From Sphingobacterium oryzagri (GTDB taxonomy: Bacteria; Bacteroidota; Bacteroidia; Sphingobacteriales; Sphingobacteriaceae): a stretch of DNA of 64,000 bases. Below, in pieces: positions 53,456-61,739 of this stretch. The notes beneath the pieces were generated by a model. That model saw nothing but the letters and a program-made list of their open reading frames with translations. It had not been told where the DNA came from and did no database searches. Position 1 is the first letter of the stretch. Each line of letters starts with the position of its first letter. Location of the stretch: NCBI RefSeq assembly GCF_028736175.1, contig NZ_CP117880.1, positions 1,116,001 through 1,180,000 on the forward strand, given 5' to 3'. The position numbers and the translations under genes were made by a program.

Positions 53456-53863
53456 CTACTGTGCCGTGTTAACGTGTTGATGGATGATATCAAGCAACTC
53501 ACCCACACTCAATCGGTTTTTGTCAAATACATTAACCGCGCCTGCCTCGCGCATATCGCGTATGTCTTTTTCTTCGGTACTGGTAGAGTAGCCAAAAGTA
53601 ACAACAGCTGGATAATGCGCTTTGATCTGTCTGGCTGTTTCGACACCATTGATCGGCTGCATGTACAAATCGAGGATACAGATATCGGGAAGGATGGTTG
53701 CCTCCGTAAGCTTATCAAGCAGCATTTGTCCATGATCTGCCCCCAATAGTAGTTCGAAGCGCTCGTCGTGATTAATAAGTGTCGTGATTAATAACTGTGT
53801 AATGGTAGAATCATCTGCAAAAGCGACCCGTATTCTTTCGTTTGTGTTTTCCCCTAATGTCAT
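53456..53863 (-). CDS. Stand-alone response-regulator receiver domain
   Basis: 135 residues, one REC domain: Asp17-Asp18 (ADDST), phospho-acceptor Asp65 (ILDLYM), Ser/Thr92-94 and Lys115 (FDKN). No output domain, like CheY/Spo0F types. It probably works in a phosphorelay with a distant histidine kinase. Ends next to the 16-bp hairpin. Confidence 0.85.
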   Translation of the reverse strand: MTLGENTNERIRVAFADDSTITQLLITTLINHDERFELLLGADHGQMLLDKLTEATILPDICILDLYMQPINGVETARQIKAHYPAVVTFGYSTSTEEKDIRDMREAGAVNVFDKNRLSVGELLDIIHQHVNTAQ

Positions 53864-54012
53864 TCCAGACTTTGCTTTTTGAAATATATAATAAAATGTA
53901 AATGCTGTTTTTTTAGAAAAACAGGCTTTAAAGCGTTACCTGTATGGAATATCGCTTCTCATAGTGTAGACCAACGTGATGGTGATTTCAAAAATAACTG
54001 CAATGTGCATTA

Positions 54013-54040
54013 AAAAAAAGCACCTTTTGGTGCATTTTTT
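54013..54040 (-). terminator. Terminator of the Crp/Fnr gene
   Basis: On the minus strand GCACC-AAAA-GGTGC (54033-54020) is followed by TTTTTTTTAA. It begins directly after the stop codon. Confidence 0.75.
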
Positions 54041-54617
54041 ACATTTTGGACATTGCCCGGTTGAAGGTGTTGCGGTGGATGCCTAAATACGACGCAATAT
54101 AGGTTGATGGAAACAGCCTGAAGATCTCCGGCGACTGCGTTTTAAGAATACTGATCTTTTCAAATGCGCTGCCAGATTGCAACATTTTGCTGCGAAATAG
54201 TGCTTGTAAAAACTGCGGCTGCATAATAAGCATTTCGAGCTGGTAAAACCGTGGAAACTGTTGGTAAAGCTTTTTTGCTTCCACTGTATCCAGTACAAGA
54301 AGCGTGGCATCTTGATAGCATTTATAGGCTATTTCGGATGGGTGATGCTGTATATAAGCCTCATAATTGAAGACAATATCTTGTTGCGAACCGGGGTAAA
54401 AAAAGCTGTGGATATGCTCTTCCTGTTCATTATCCATGCTGTATGCATAAAGCAATCCTTCCACGAGCAAACCGATGCGGTTACTCTGCTCGCCTTTTTT
54501 CAGAAAAAAACTGTTTCTTTTAACATGTTCTACACGCAAAATCTTTCGTGTCTCTTCCAACTCCTCTTCGGTAAGGTTGAAATGCGCAAATTTTTGGATG
54601 ATGTGGTTGATGAGCAT
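54039..54617 (-). CDS. Crp/Fnr-family transcriptional regulator
   Basis: 192 residues. Cyclic-nucleotide-binding-type domain (FFLKKGEQSNRIGLLVEGLLYAYS, the jelly-roll) and a short C-terminal HTH (STYIASYLGIHRNTFNRAMSK). The Fnr cysteines are absent, so it does not bind an iron-sulfur cluster. This fits the large group of Bacteroidota Crp-like regulators with unknown ligands. Confidence 0.85.
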   Translation of the reverse strand: MLINHIIQKFAHFNLTEEELEETRKILRVEHVKRNSFFLKKGEQSNRIGLLVEGLLYAYSMDNEQEEHIHSFFYPGSQQDIVFNYEAYIQHHPSEIAYKCYQDATLLVLDTVEAKKLYQQFPRFYQLEMLIMQPQFLQALFRSKMLQSGSAFEKISILKTQSPEIFRLFPSTYIASYLGIHRNTFNRAMSKM

Positions 54618-54933
54618 AGGTTGTGCAGACGAAATAGATAATATACCTATGTTATAAGCTTGTGTAAAACGTTGCGGTATAGCAAAGAGAATGCTGGCTT
54701 GGTCGTACGTCGTTTTTCATGCTTACATTGGGCTTAGGGATACTTAAAGGTACAAAAAAGCATGATTTTAACAAGACTCGTTTTAATAAATATGCATTTA
54801 TTCCTGATTTTTTTTTCGGGCATGCGCAAATTCATTGGGGTAATTACTGCATCATACTGGTTAAAATTAGCGTATACAGCGAATCGATTGTCCACTATTT
54901 TTGAATAAATATTTTTAGCACAGCAGGGCCTAT
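54618..54933. other. Intergenic region, no gene
   Basis: 316 bp between divergent genes; AT-rich in its second half. No ORF, repeat or structured RNA identified. Confidence 0.4.
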
Positions 54934-56316
54934 ATGAAAAGCATTTTAATCACTTTCTTTCTTTGCTTAACGCTTTCCTTTGGTTGGAAAGTTGTATCGG
55001 CCAGCACCATGCTCTCCAGCCGTCTTGATACGGCCGTTGCACAAAAAGCGGTTTATATACCGACTAAGGTATGGCGAGTGCCGGCTAACAATGATTACAG
55101 CGATTCGACGAGCGAATACAGCAACAGTCGAAGGGCAGAATCTGCTAACATCGTGCTTTTCTGGGCGAAGGAATATGGCAATAGACCTGTGCAGCTTGCG
55201 GATGCAAGCAAGCGCTTCGATCCAGAAGAAGTGTTGCGTACTTGTGAAGAATTTTACACCGCGTATACCCAAGATTTAAAGTTTGTTGAAGTGGGCAACT
55301 CGTTTGCAGATAAGTACAAGCTTTTGATGTATGTTTTTGCTGGTGATGATGGTACGGCCTACGGTGGCGGTGCGGAAGATAAAATTGGCGTGGTTTGGAC
55401 GCCTGCCGCTCGGATTAATAAAAAGCCTTATGGTGCACTTGCACATGAAATGGGGCACAGTTTTCAGTATTTGGCCAAGTGCGATGGGCATTGGGCCTAC
55501 TCTTCGCCTGCGGAAGGGAGTAAAGGGCAAACGATTTTCGAGATGACCGCACAATATATGTTGTGGCAGGTTTACCCAAACTGGATAACGTTTGAAAACT
55601 ACCATCTTCAAGGTTTTATGGAGAAAACACATTATGCGTTTTTGCATGAAACCAATCAATATCATGCGCCTTTCGTATTGGAGTATTGGTCGGACTTACA
55701 CGGCGTAGATTTTGTCGGTAAGATGTGGCGATTGGCTCAGCGCGGTGAAGATCCTGTGCTTACTTACAAGCGCTTGCTCGATATGGATCAAGCACATTTT
55801 AATGATGAGTTATTTGCAGGTTATCTTCGCTTTATCACATGGGATTTGCCGCGCATACGCGAAGTATCCAAGGCTTATGCCAACCAGCATAAAACCAAAT
55901 TAGATCGTGTAGCGGACAACACTTGGCGAATAGCACCTGGTAATGCACCGCAAAATTATGGTTACAACGCCATTCCGCTAGCTATTCCGGATAAAGGATT
56001 AGCGAAGATCTCACTCTCGTTTGCCGGTAAAACATCGTTAGATGGTTACCGCATTAGGCATCCCGAAGAAGCCGGCTGGCGCTATGGTTTTTTAGCGGTT
56101 ACCAAAGACGGCACGCGGCATTATGGCGATGTGCATCAGCAGGATAAAGCCAAGGTTGGCTTTGCAGTGCCAGCTGAAACGACGCATTTGTGGTTGGTCG
56201 TGATGGGGGCGCCAAAGCAACATCGTATACATTTGGTAGATGGAAAGGAAGAAACCGACGAGCAGTGGCCGTATGAAATACAATTAACAGGAACTTCTCC
56301 ATTATCTGATCGGTAA
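54934..56316 (+). CDS. Exported zinc metallopeptidase-like protein (DUF6055-like)
   Basis: 460 residues; signal MKSILITFFLCLTLSFGWKVVSA. HEMGH (His171, Glu172, His175) is a clear zinc site, with Glu203 in IFEMTAQY as probable third ligand (gluzincin-like). The second half is beta-rich and may bind substrate. It resembles DUF6055 proteins of Bacteroidota. Likely a surface or periplasmic peptidase; no carrier or inhibitor gene nearby. Followed by a strong terminator. Confidence 0.7.
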   Translation: MKSILITFFLCLTLSFGWKVVSASTMLSSRLDTAVAQKAVYIPTKVWRVPANNDYSDSTSEYSNSRRAESANIVLFWAKEYGNRPVQLADASKRFDPEEVLRTCEEFYTAYTQDLKFVEVGNSFADKYKLLMYVFAGDDGTAYGGGAEDKIGVVWTPAARINKKPYGALAHEMGHSFQYLAKCDGHWAYSSPAEGSKGQTIFEMTAQYMLWQVYPNWITFENYHLQGFMEKTHYAFLHETNQYHAPFVLEYWSDLHGVDFVGKMWRLAQRGEDPVLTYKRLLDMDQAHFNDELFAGYLRFITWDLPRIREVSKAYANQHKTKLDRVADNTWRIAPGNAPQNYGYNAIPLAIPDKGLAKISLSFAGKTSLDGYRIRHPEEAGWRYGFLAVTKDGTRHYGDVHQQDKAKVGFAVPAETTHLWLVVMGAPKQHRIHLVDGKEETDEQWPYEIQLTGTSPLSDR

Positions 56317-56360
56317 TTTGAAGGTTTAAATACAATATTTGTTTAGTTAGTCTAGTTTAG

Positions 56361-56395
56361 GCCGCCTATCTCCCCAAGATAGTGCGGCTTTTTTA
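56361..56395 (+). terminator. Terminator after the metallopeptidase-like gene
   Basis: GCCGC-CTATCT pairs with AGATAG-TGCGGC (56361-56371 and 56377-56388), followed by TTTTTT. Confidence 0.8.
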
Positions 56396-56581
56396 TGAAG
56401 TAAATGTGTTTAGTATATTTTAGCTTTAATTTTAGTTGTTTTAGCACTTAATAATTTGACTTTTTCGGATTTTTGGTTAAAATCTGATGGTTTTGTGTCA
56501 ATAAGTGGTCTTTTTCGCGTCTTTAATCTTTCGACATTGGGTTTGTGAAATGTTGAGTAACTAACTAAATGACAGAAATCA

Positions 56582-59500
56582 ATGAACAAACGAAAAATTG
56601 CTTTTTTAGCAGCGAGTTTATTCTTAACAACGGGCTTGTTTGCACAAACCCAGTTAAAAGGGAGGGTTGTCGATCAAAATGGAGCCCCCATACCGGGAGT
56701 TACCGTCTCATTAAAAGATGGAACCGCTACGCAAACTGGTGCAAATGGTGATTTTACCATCACCTACCAGCAAGCAGGATTGCTTCAAGTAACGGCGATC
56801 GGATATGATCGTAAGCAGGTGAACCTATTAAATCAAACATCAGTCGAAATCATTCTAAATGCTGATGAAAACAATTTAGATGAGGTGGTGGTGACGGCAA
56901 TGGGTATTTCGAGAGAAAAGAAATCTCTGGGATATACCATTCAAGAAGTGAAGGCAGATGAACTGACGAAAGGTGGACAAATTAGTGTAACAGGTTCTTT
57001 GTCTGGTAAAGTTGCGGGTGTGCAGATCAACCAGTTCGGAGGCACCGTTGGTGCTTCATCGCGTATTTCTATTCGTGGCAATTCCTCGCTAAATGCCGAT
57101 CAGCAACCGTTGATCGTTGTAGATGGTGTTCCAATTGCCAATAATACCCAACGATCGGGCGATAATACCTACAGCGGCGTCGATTATGGATCGGGTATAA
57201 ATGATATCAATCCGGAAGATATTGAAAATATTACCGTGTTAAAAGGAGGTTCGGCGGCGTTATATGGTATGCGCGCCGGTAATGGGGTCATCTTGATTAC
57301 CACAAAGTCAGGCAAGGGCGGGAGTAAAGGTATCAGGCTGGCTTACGACGGAAATTTCACGGTTGATCAGGTTTCCACGTTGCCTAAGTACCAAAATTTA
57401 TATGGTCAGGGCTACAACGGAAGCGAATTTTTCTTTAATCGCGATGCTGGCGGGTTATCCTATCAAGATTATGCACAACAAAAGTCGTTCAACTACGTGG
57501 ATGGAACCGGAAGTGGCGGCGGAGTGTTTGATGGTTACGATGAATCCTGGGGGCCGCGTCTGGACGCTGGTCTTAGGCTAGCGCAATTTGATAGTCCGAT
57601 TGTAAACGGTGAACGTCAGGCTACAGATTGGATTTCGCACCCGGATAATGTTCGTGATTTCTTCCAGCTCGGTCGCTCCATGAATCACAACCTTTCCATT
57701 ACTGCGCAGACCGAAAAATCGAGCACGCGTGCGTCGCTTTCCTTTCGCGATCAAGTGGGAACCGTGCCCAATACCGATCAGAAACGTTACGGTGTACAAT
57801 TGAACACCAACATGACGCTGTCTGATAAATTTTCTTATGATTTGGTGACAAGCTATACGCGGACAGAAAGTGACAATCTTTTGAACCAGGGATATGACGG
57901 GAATAACCCGATGAATGGGTTTATCTGGTTTGGGCGGCAGGTAAACAACGCCAGTTTAAAAGATAATTGGGATCAACGCGACGCTCAGGGAGCTTATACA
58001 CGCTACAACTGGAATACGAATTATCACGTAAACCCGTATTTTAATGTGTATGAGAATACCAACAGTTATCAACGAGATCGTTTTTTCGGGAAGACCTCGT
58101 TGTTTTATCAACCAACCACTTACTTGAAATTTGAAGGTCGTGCCGGTTTAGATTATTATAACGCGAAAACTTTCCAACGTAACTATTTTAATAGCGCCTT
58201 TCCAAACGGGGGCTTCCGTAATGAGAAAACAGATAATGCCGAACTAAACTTGGATTTCATCGCTTCTTTTAATAAACAATTCGGCGATTTTAATTTGGTG
58301 GCGTTAGCCGGTGCCAATTACCGTAATGTGAAGTGGGATAGCTCTTTGCTGGGGGCAGACGCGCTTACCGTATTGGGTGTATATACCATTGCCAACAAAT
58401 CTGGCGATGCGATTACGGCGATGGATCATAGCCATATTCGTTCGAATTCGGTTTACGGTTCAGCGTCTTTAGGTTGGCGCGATCAGCTTTATCTGGATGT
58501 AACCGCGCGTAATGATTGGAGCTCCACCATTCGGGACGATTTTTTCTATCCTTCGGGAAGTTTAAGCTGGTTGCCTACCACAACCTTTGAAAGTTTGAAA
58601 GGTGATGTGTTAAGCTTTTGGAAATTACGCGGAACGGTCGCCGAAATCGGCTCGGCGACGACTGCTTATCGCAACCGCGCTTATTTCTACGCACAGCCAC
58701 AATCGTTTAAAGGTGTAGCACAAATGTATAGAACGATGACTTATCCGAATGAAGGATTAAGTCCGGAAAGCATTCGTACCTGGGAAGTAGGAACAGAGAT
58801 TGGTTTGTTCAACGACCGTGTGCATGCAGACATTGTATACTACTATAAAAATACCCGAAATCAAATTATGAGTGTGGCAACCTCCAATGTTGTTGGCTTT
58901 AGCTCGATGTTGCTCAACGCAGGAGAAATCGAGAATAAAGGTATCGAGGTGCAGTTACGGGGTGATATCATCAAAAAAGATGATGGTTTCAATTGGTCAA
59001 CCATGATCAATTATGCGAAAGACAACAGTAAAATTATTGAGCTTTATCCAGATTTGGATTTAGATACGTATCAAATTGGGTGGACATGGGGTATTGCAAA
59101 CCAGGCAAAAAAAGGCGAGCGCTGGGGAGCACTTGTTGGGCCTGGCTTTGATCGCGTAGAAGAGGGTGATATGAAAGGTGCCATTAAAGTCAATAACAGA
59201 GGACTTGTGGTGAATAAGAATGCCCAAAATATCGGTAACGTAACGCCTGATTTCCTGGCGAGCTGGCGAAATGATTTTCGATACAAAGATTTCTCTTTTG
59301 GCTTCCTACTGGATTTACGCGTAGGCGGTGATATCTGGTCGCAAACCATGAACCACAGTTATGTGGCTGGTGTGGCTGAAATTACGGCTGAGAACGGGAT
59401 TCGTGAACGGGCAATAATTGCGGGGCGCGATGTCATGACGAATGAGCGTTTTGTAATGCAGGATGCCAATGGCAACTGGGTTGAAAATACGATTGAAACC

Positions 59501-59815
59501 GATGCCCAGACGTGGTATGAAAGCGGTGGGATTGCCGAGATGTACGTGTTTGATGGCTCATTTCTTAAGATTAGAGAAGCTTACTTAACGTATAATGTCC
59601 CTTCTCGCTACCTGCAGCGTGTTAAAGGTATTAGTCGCGTCAACCTTTCTCTGATTGGTTCGAACCTCGCGCTGTTATGGACGCATAAATCCAACACGAT
59701 GCGTCTCGATCCAGAGACTGGCGGGGTGTCAAGTGATAGCCGTGGCGTTGGTTTCGAACAAGCTTCTGTACCATCATCACGAAGCTTTGGTTTAAAGTTA
59801 GGCGTTACATTTTAG
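56582..59815 (+). CDS. SusC/RagA-family TonB-linked outer-membrane protein
   Basis: 1077 residues, the usual size. Signal KIAFLAASLFLTTGLFAQ, CarboxypepD_reg domain (~23-105, LKGRVVDQNGAPIPGVTVSL), plug (~115-245, with VVDGVPIANNT and ITVLKGGSAALYGMRAGNG, the SusC signature), and barrel ending FGLKLGVTF. Carries a glycan or peptide through the outer membrane with its SusD partner, which starts 22 bp later. No sigma/anti-sigma pair is seen upstream. Confidence 0.94.
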   Translation: MNKRKIAFLAASLFLTTGLFAQTQLKGRVVDQNGAPIPGVTVSLKDGTATQTGANGDFTITYQQAGLLQVTAIGYDRKQVNLLNQTSVEIILNADENNLDEVVVTAMGISREKKSLGYTIQEVKADELTKGGQISVTGSLSGKVAGVQINQFGGTVGASSRISIRGNSSLNADQQPLIVVDGVPIANNTQRSGDNTYSGVDYGSGINDINPEDIENITVLKGGSAALYGMRAGNGVILITTKSGKGGSKGIRLAYDGNFTVDQVSTLPKYQNLYGQGYNGSEFFFNRDAGGLSYQDYAQQKSFNYVDGTGSGGGVFDGYDESWGPRLDAGLRLAQFDSPIVNGERQATDWISHPDNVRDFFQLGRSMNHNLSITAQTEKSSTRASLSFRDQVGTVPNTDQKRYGVQLNTNMTLSDKFSYDLVTSYTRTESDNLLNQGYDGNNPMNGFIWFGRQVNNASLKDNWDQRDAQGAYTRYNWNTNYHVNPYFNVYENTNSYQRDRFFGKTSLFYQPTTYLKFEGRAGLDYYNAKTFQRNYFNSAFPNGGFRNEKTDNAELNLDFIASFNKQFGDFNLVALAGANYRNVKWDSSLLGADALTVLGVYTIANKSGDAITAMDHSHIRSNSVYGSASLGWRDQLYLDVTARNDWSSTIRDDFFYPSGSLSWLPTTTFESLKGDVLSFWKLRGTVAEIGSATTAYRNRAYFYAQPQSFKGVAQMYRTMTYPNEGLSPESIRTWEVGTEIGLFNDRVHADIVYYYKNTRNQIMSVATSNVVGFSSMLLNAGEIENKGIEVQLRGDIIKKDDGFNWSTMINYAKDNSKIIELYPDLDLDTYQIGWTWGIANQAKKGERWGALVGPGFDRVEEGDMKGAIKVNNRGLVVNKNAQNIGNVTPDFLASWRNDFRYKDFSFGFLLDLRVGGDIWSQTMNHSYVAGVAEITAENGIRERAIIAGRDVMTNERFVMQDANGNWVENTIETDAQTWYESGGIAEMYVFDGSFLKIREAYLTYNVPSRYLQRVKGISRVNLSLIGSNLALLWTHKSNTMRLDPETGGVSSDSRGVGFEQASVPSSRSFGLKLGVTF

Positions 59816-59837
59816 TCAAGGAAAAGTTTAGAAAATT

Positions 59838-61322
59838 ATGAAAAGCACACTTAATAAAGTTACGATAATTAGCTGTTTAGCCGGTAGTTTGCTGTTCGCA
59901 AATTGTACCAAATCGTTCGAAGAAGTTAATACCGATCCAGATGCATTAACAGAAGTGCCTGTTGCAAATTTGCTTGCCAATGTGCTACGGAATACCGGAG
60001 AATCCTTTGGAGGCGATATTGATGGTTATGGCACATTTTCAGGATATATCGTCAAGATCCAATATTTAGACTATATGTCGGGGCTCATCCCGACAAATAA
60101 TACCTTTGGTAATCGTTGGGCAGCTTGTTATTACAACAATGCGCAGTTAAAAGAAGTGCTGTCGTTAACAGCAGAGACTGCAGATGCCAATAAAAACATC
60201 CGTTTGGTTGCCCGTATTTGGCAAAACTACATGTGGTCTTATTTGACCGACGGATGGCGAAATGTGCCTTACAGCGAAGCGTTAAAAGGAGGGCAGGATG
60301 AAGGAAGTGTATTGAAAGCTAAATACGATAGGCAGGAAGATATTTACCCGGCTATCCTGCAAGATTTGAAAACCATTGCTGATGAGATGGCGACTGGCGT
60401 GGGTACAGATGATTTTAGCGTTGGTGATTTTATCTACGAAGGCGATATCCAAAAATGGCGCAAATTCTGTAATTCGCTGCGTTTGCGTATCGCGATGCGT
60501 ATTTCCGGCGTGGCGCCTGATTTGGCAAAAAGCACCATTGAAGAGATCTGTGCAGATCCGGGGAATTATCCTGTTTTGGAAACCAATGCAGAGAATTGCT
60601 ACCTCACGTATCCAGGCGCAGCGCCGTATTTTGAACCTTGGTATAATACAGGTTACGTTGGCAGGCGTGTAGATAATTTTGGAATGGCCGATATTTTTGT
60701 CGATCACCTGAAAGAAACAGCAGACCCACGTTTGGCAAAGGTTGCTAACGTTGCTGCCGATGGCGAATATCGTGGTTTTCAAAACGGTGCTGCATCCACA
60801 CCGCCAAATTTAGCCAACATCTCGTTTATCGGTGATAAGTATATGAATGACGCCGTTGGTTTTACGCCGTTTTACAAATCTTGTGAGACGTTTTATATTC
60901 TTGCTGAGGCTGCTTTACTAGGTTACAACGTAGGCATGACAGCCGAAGAAGCTTACGAGCAAGCCGTGCGCCTTTCCATGGAGGATAATCAAATCAGCGA
61001 AAGCGCGACCGACGCTTACCTCGCTGCCGCAGGACAATGGGATGGCACCAAAGAACGTATCTGGTGGGATATGTGGGTTGCCTTGTTTAAAGAGAATTTT
61101 GAAGCATGGAATTTGTACCGTAGAACGGGCATACCGTCTACAAACTATCCATCATTAAATTCCATTTACGGTGATGCGCACAACGATCAACCCTTCCGTT
61201 TGCCTTATCCAAACAACGAATATCTGTACAACACAGAAAATGTAAATAGTGCGGCTGCAAACGTAGCTGATTTCGTTTGGGGAGAGCAGATGTGGTGGGA
61301 TCAGCGCACGGGTGTTTATTAG
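59838..61322 (+). CDS. SusD/RagB-family nutrient-binding outer-membrane lipoprotein
   Basis: 494 residues; lipobox ANC (Cys23). Start KSFEEVNTDPDALTEVPVANLLANVLRNT and helical TPR-like body, ending WGEQMWWDQRTGVY; matches the SusD-like_2 (PF12771) branch. It forms a lid over the SusC barrel and binds the substrate. Directly downstream of susC; the DUF5695 gene on the other strand may be functionally linked. Substrate not deducible from these two genes. Confidence 0.93.
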   Translation: MKSTLNKVTIISCLAGSLLFANCTKSFEEVNTDPDALTEVPVANLLANVLRNTGESFGGDIDGYGTFSGYIVKIQYLDYMSGLIPTNNTFGNRWAACYYNNAQLKEVLSLTAETADANKNIRLVARIWQNYMWSYLTDGWRNVPYSEALKGGQDEGSVLKAKYDRQEDIYPAILQDLKTIADEMATGVGTDDFSVGDFIYEGDIQKWRKFCNSLRLRIAMRISGVAPDLAKSTIEEICADPGNYPVLETNAENCYLTYPGAAPYFEPWYNTGYVGRRVDNFGMADIFVDHLKETADPRLAKVANVAADGEYRGFQNGAASTPPNLANISFIGDKYMNDAVGFTPFYKSCETFYILAEAALLGYNVGMTAEEAYEQAVRLSMEDNQISESATDAYLAAAGQWDGTKERIWWDMWVALFKENFEAWNLYRRTGIPSTNYPSLNSIYGDAHNDQPFRLPYPNNEYLYNTENVNSAAANVADFVWGEQMWWDQRTGVY

Positions 61323-61347
61323 ATCTTGACTTAAACCTCAGATAAGT

Positions 61348-61386
61348 AAAGCCGTTGTGTCAATTGATGCAACGGCTTTTAATTTT
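61348..61386. terminator. Terminator after the SusD gene
   Basis: AAGCCGTTG (61349-61357) pairs with CAACGGCTT (61370-61378), followed by TTAATTTTT. Can also serve transcripts from the opposite side. Confidence 0.75.
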
Positions 61387-61534
61387 TATCGATATGCAGC
61401 ACTGCTTGTTCGGAAAAGGAAAAGAAAATGCCATCCGAATTTTTACCGCGCAGTGTAAAGGTGGTTAGACCATTCGTAAATCTACATCGCGACAAAATAT
61501 CTGCTGTAAGCGCGATGTTTAACGAAGTGCAAAA
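61379..61534 (-). pseudogene. Possible C-terminal gene remnant
   Basis: On the minus strand an open frame of ~52 codons ends in TAA (61381-61379) exactly at a terminator hairpin. Its peptide (…NGLTTFTLRGKNSDG, IFFSFSEQAVLHIDKN) looks like the end of an exported or glycosidase-type protein, but is cut off by an in-frame stop (61537-61535) with no start. Could be the trace of a deleted gene or chance. Confidence 0.25.
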
Positions 61535-61678
61535 TCAATGGATACGAAGATGAGCTGTAGCATAATGGCAAGGTATGAGGCTAATAAAATGGTTTTTCGA
61601 TTCATACCTTAAAGGTATTAAAATATTCTTTTGAGTTTATATATAATATTAAGAAGAATATAAAGGCTTTAAAACGAA

Positions 61679-61713
61679 GAAAGCGTGCGCTTCTTTAGGG
61701 AAGGCACGCTTTC
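61679..61713 (-). terminator. Terminator of the DUF5695 gene
   Basis: GAAAGCGTGC (61679-61688) and GCACGCTTTC (61704-61713) are perfect complements, 27 bp beyond the stop codon. Confidence 0.7.
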
Positions 61714-61739
61714 GGTTTAACAAAAAAATAACCAAAATC

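Noticed and set aside
53317..53508. 63-aa minus-strand ORF near the 16-bp hairpin
   Set aside because: Runs through the terminator hairpin and overlaps the receiver gene end.
54719..54904. 61-aa ORF in the gap before the metallopeptidase-like gene
   Set aside because: AT-rich, without motif or spacing that suggests a gene.
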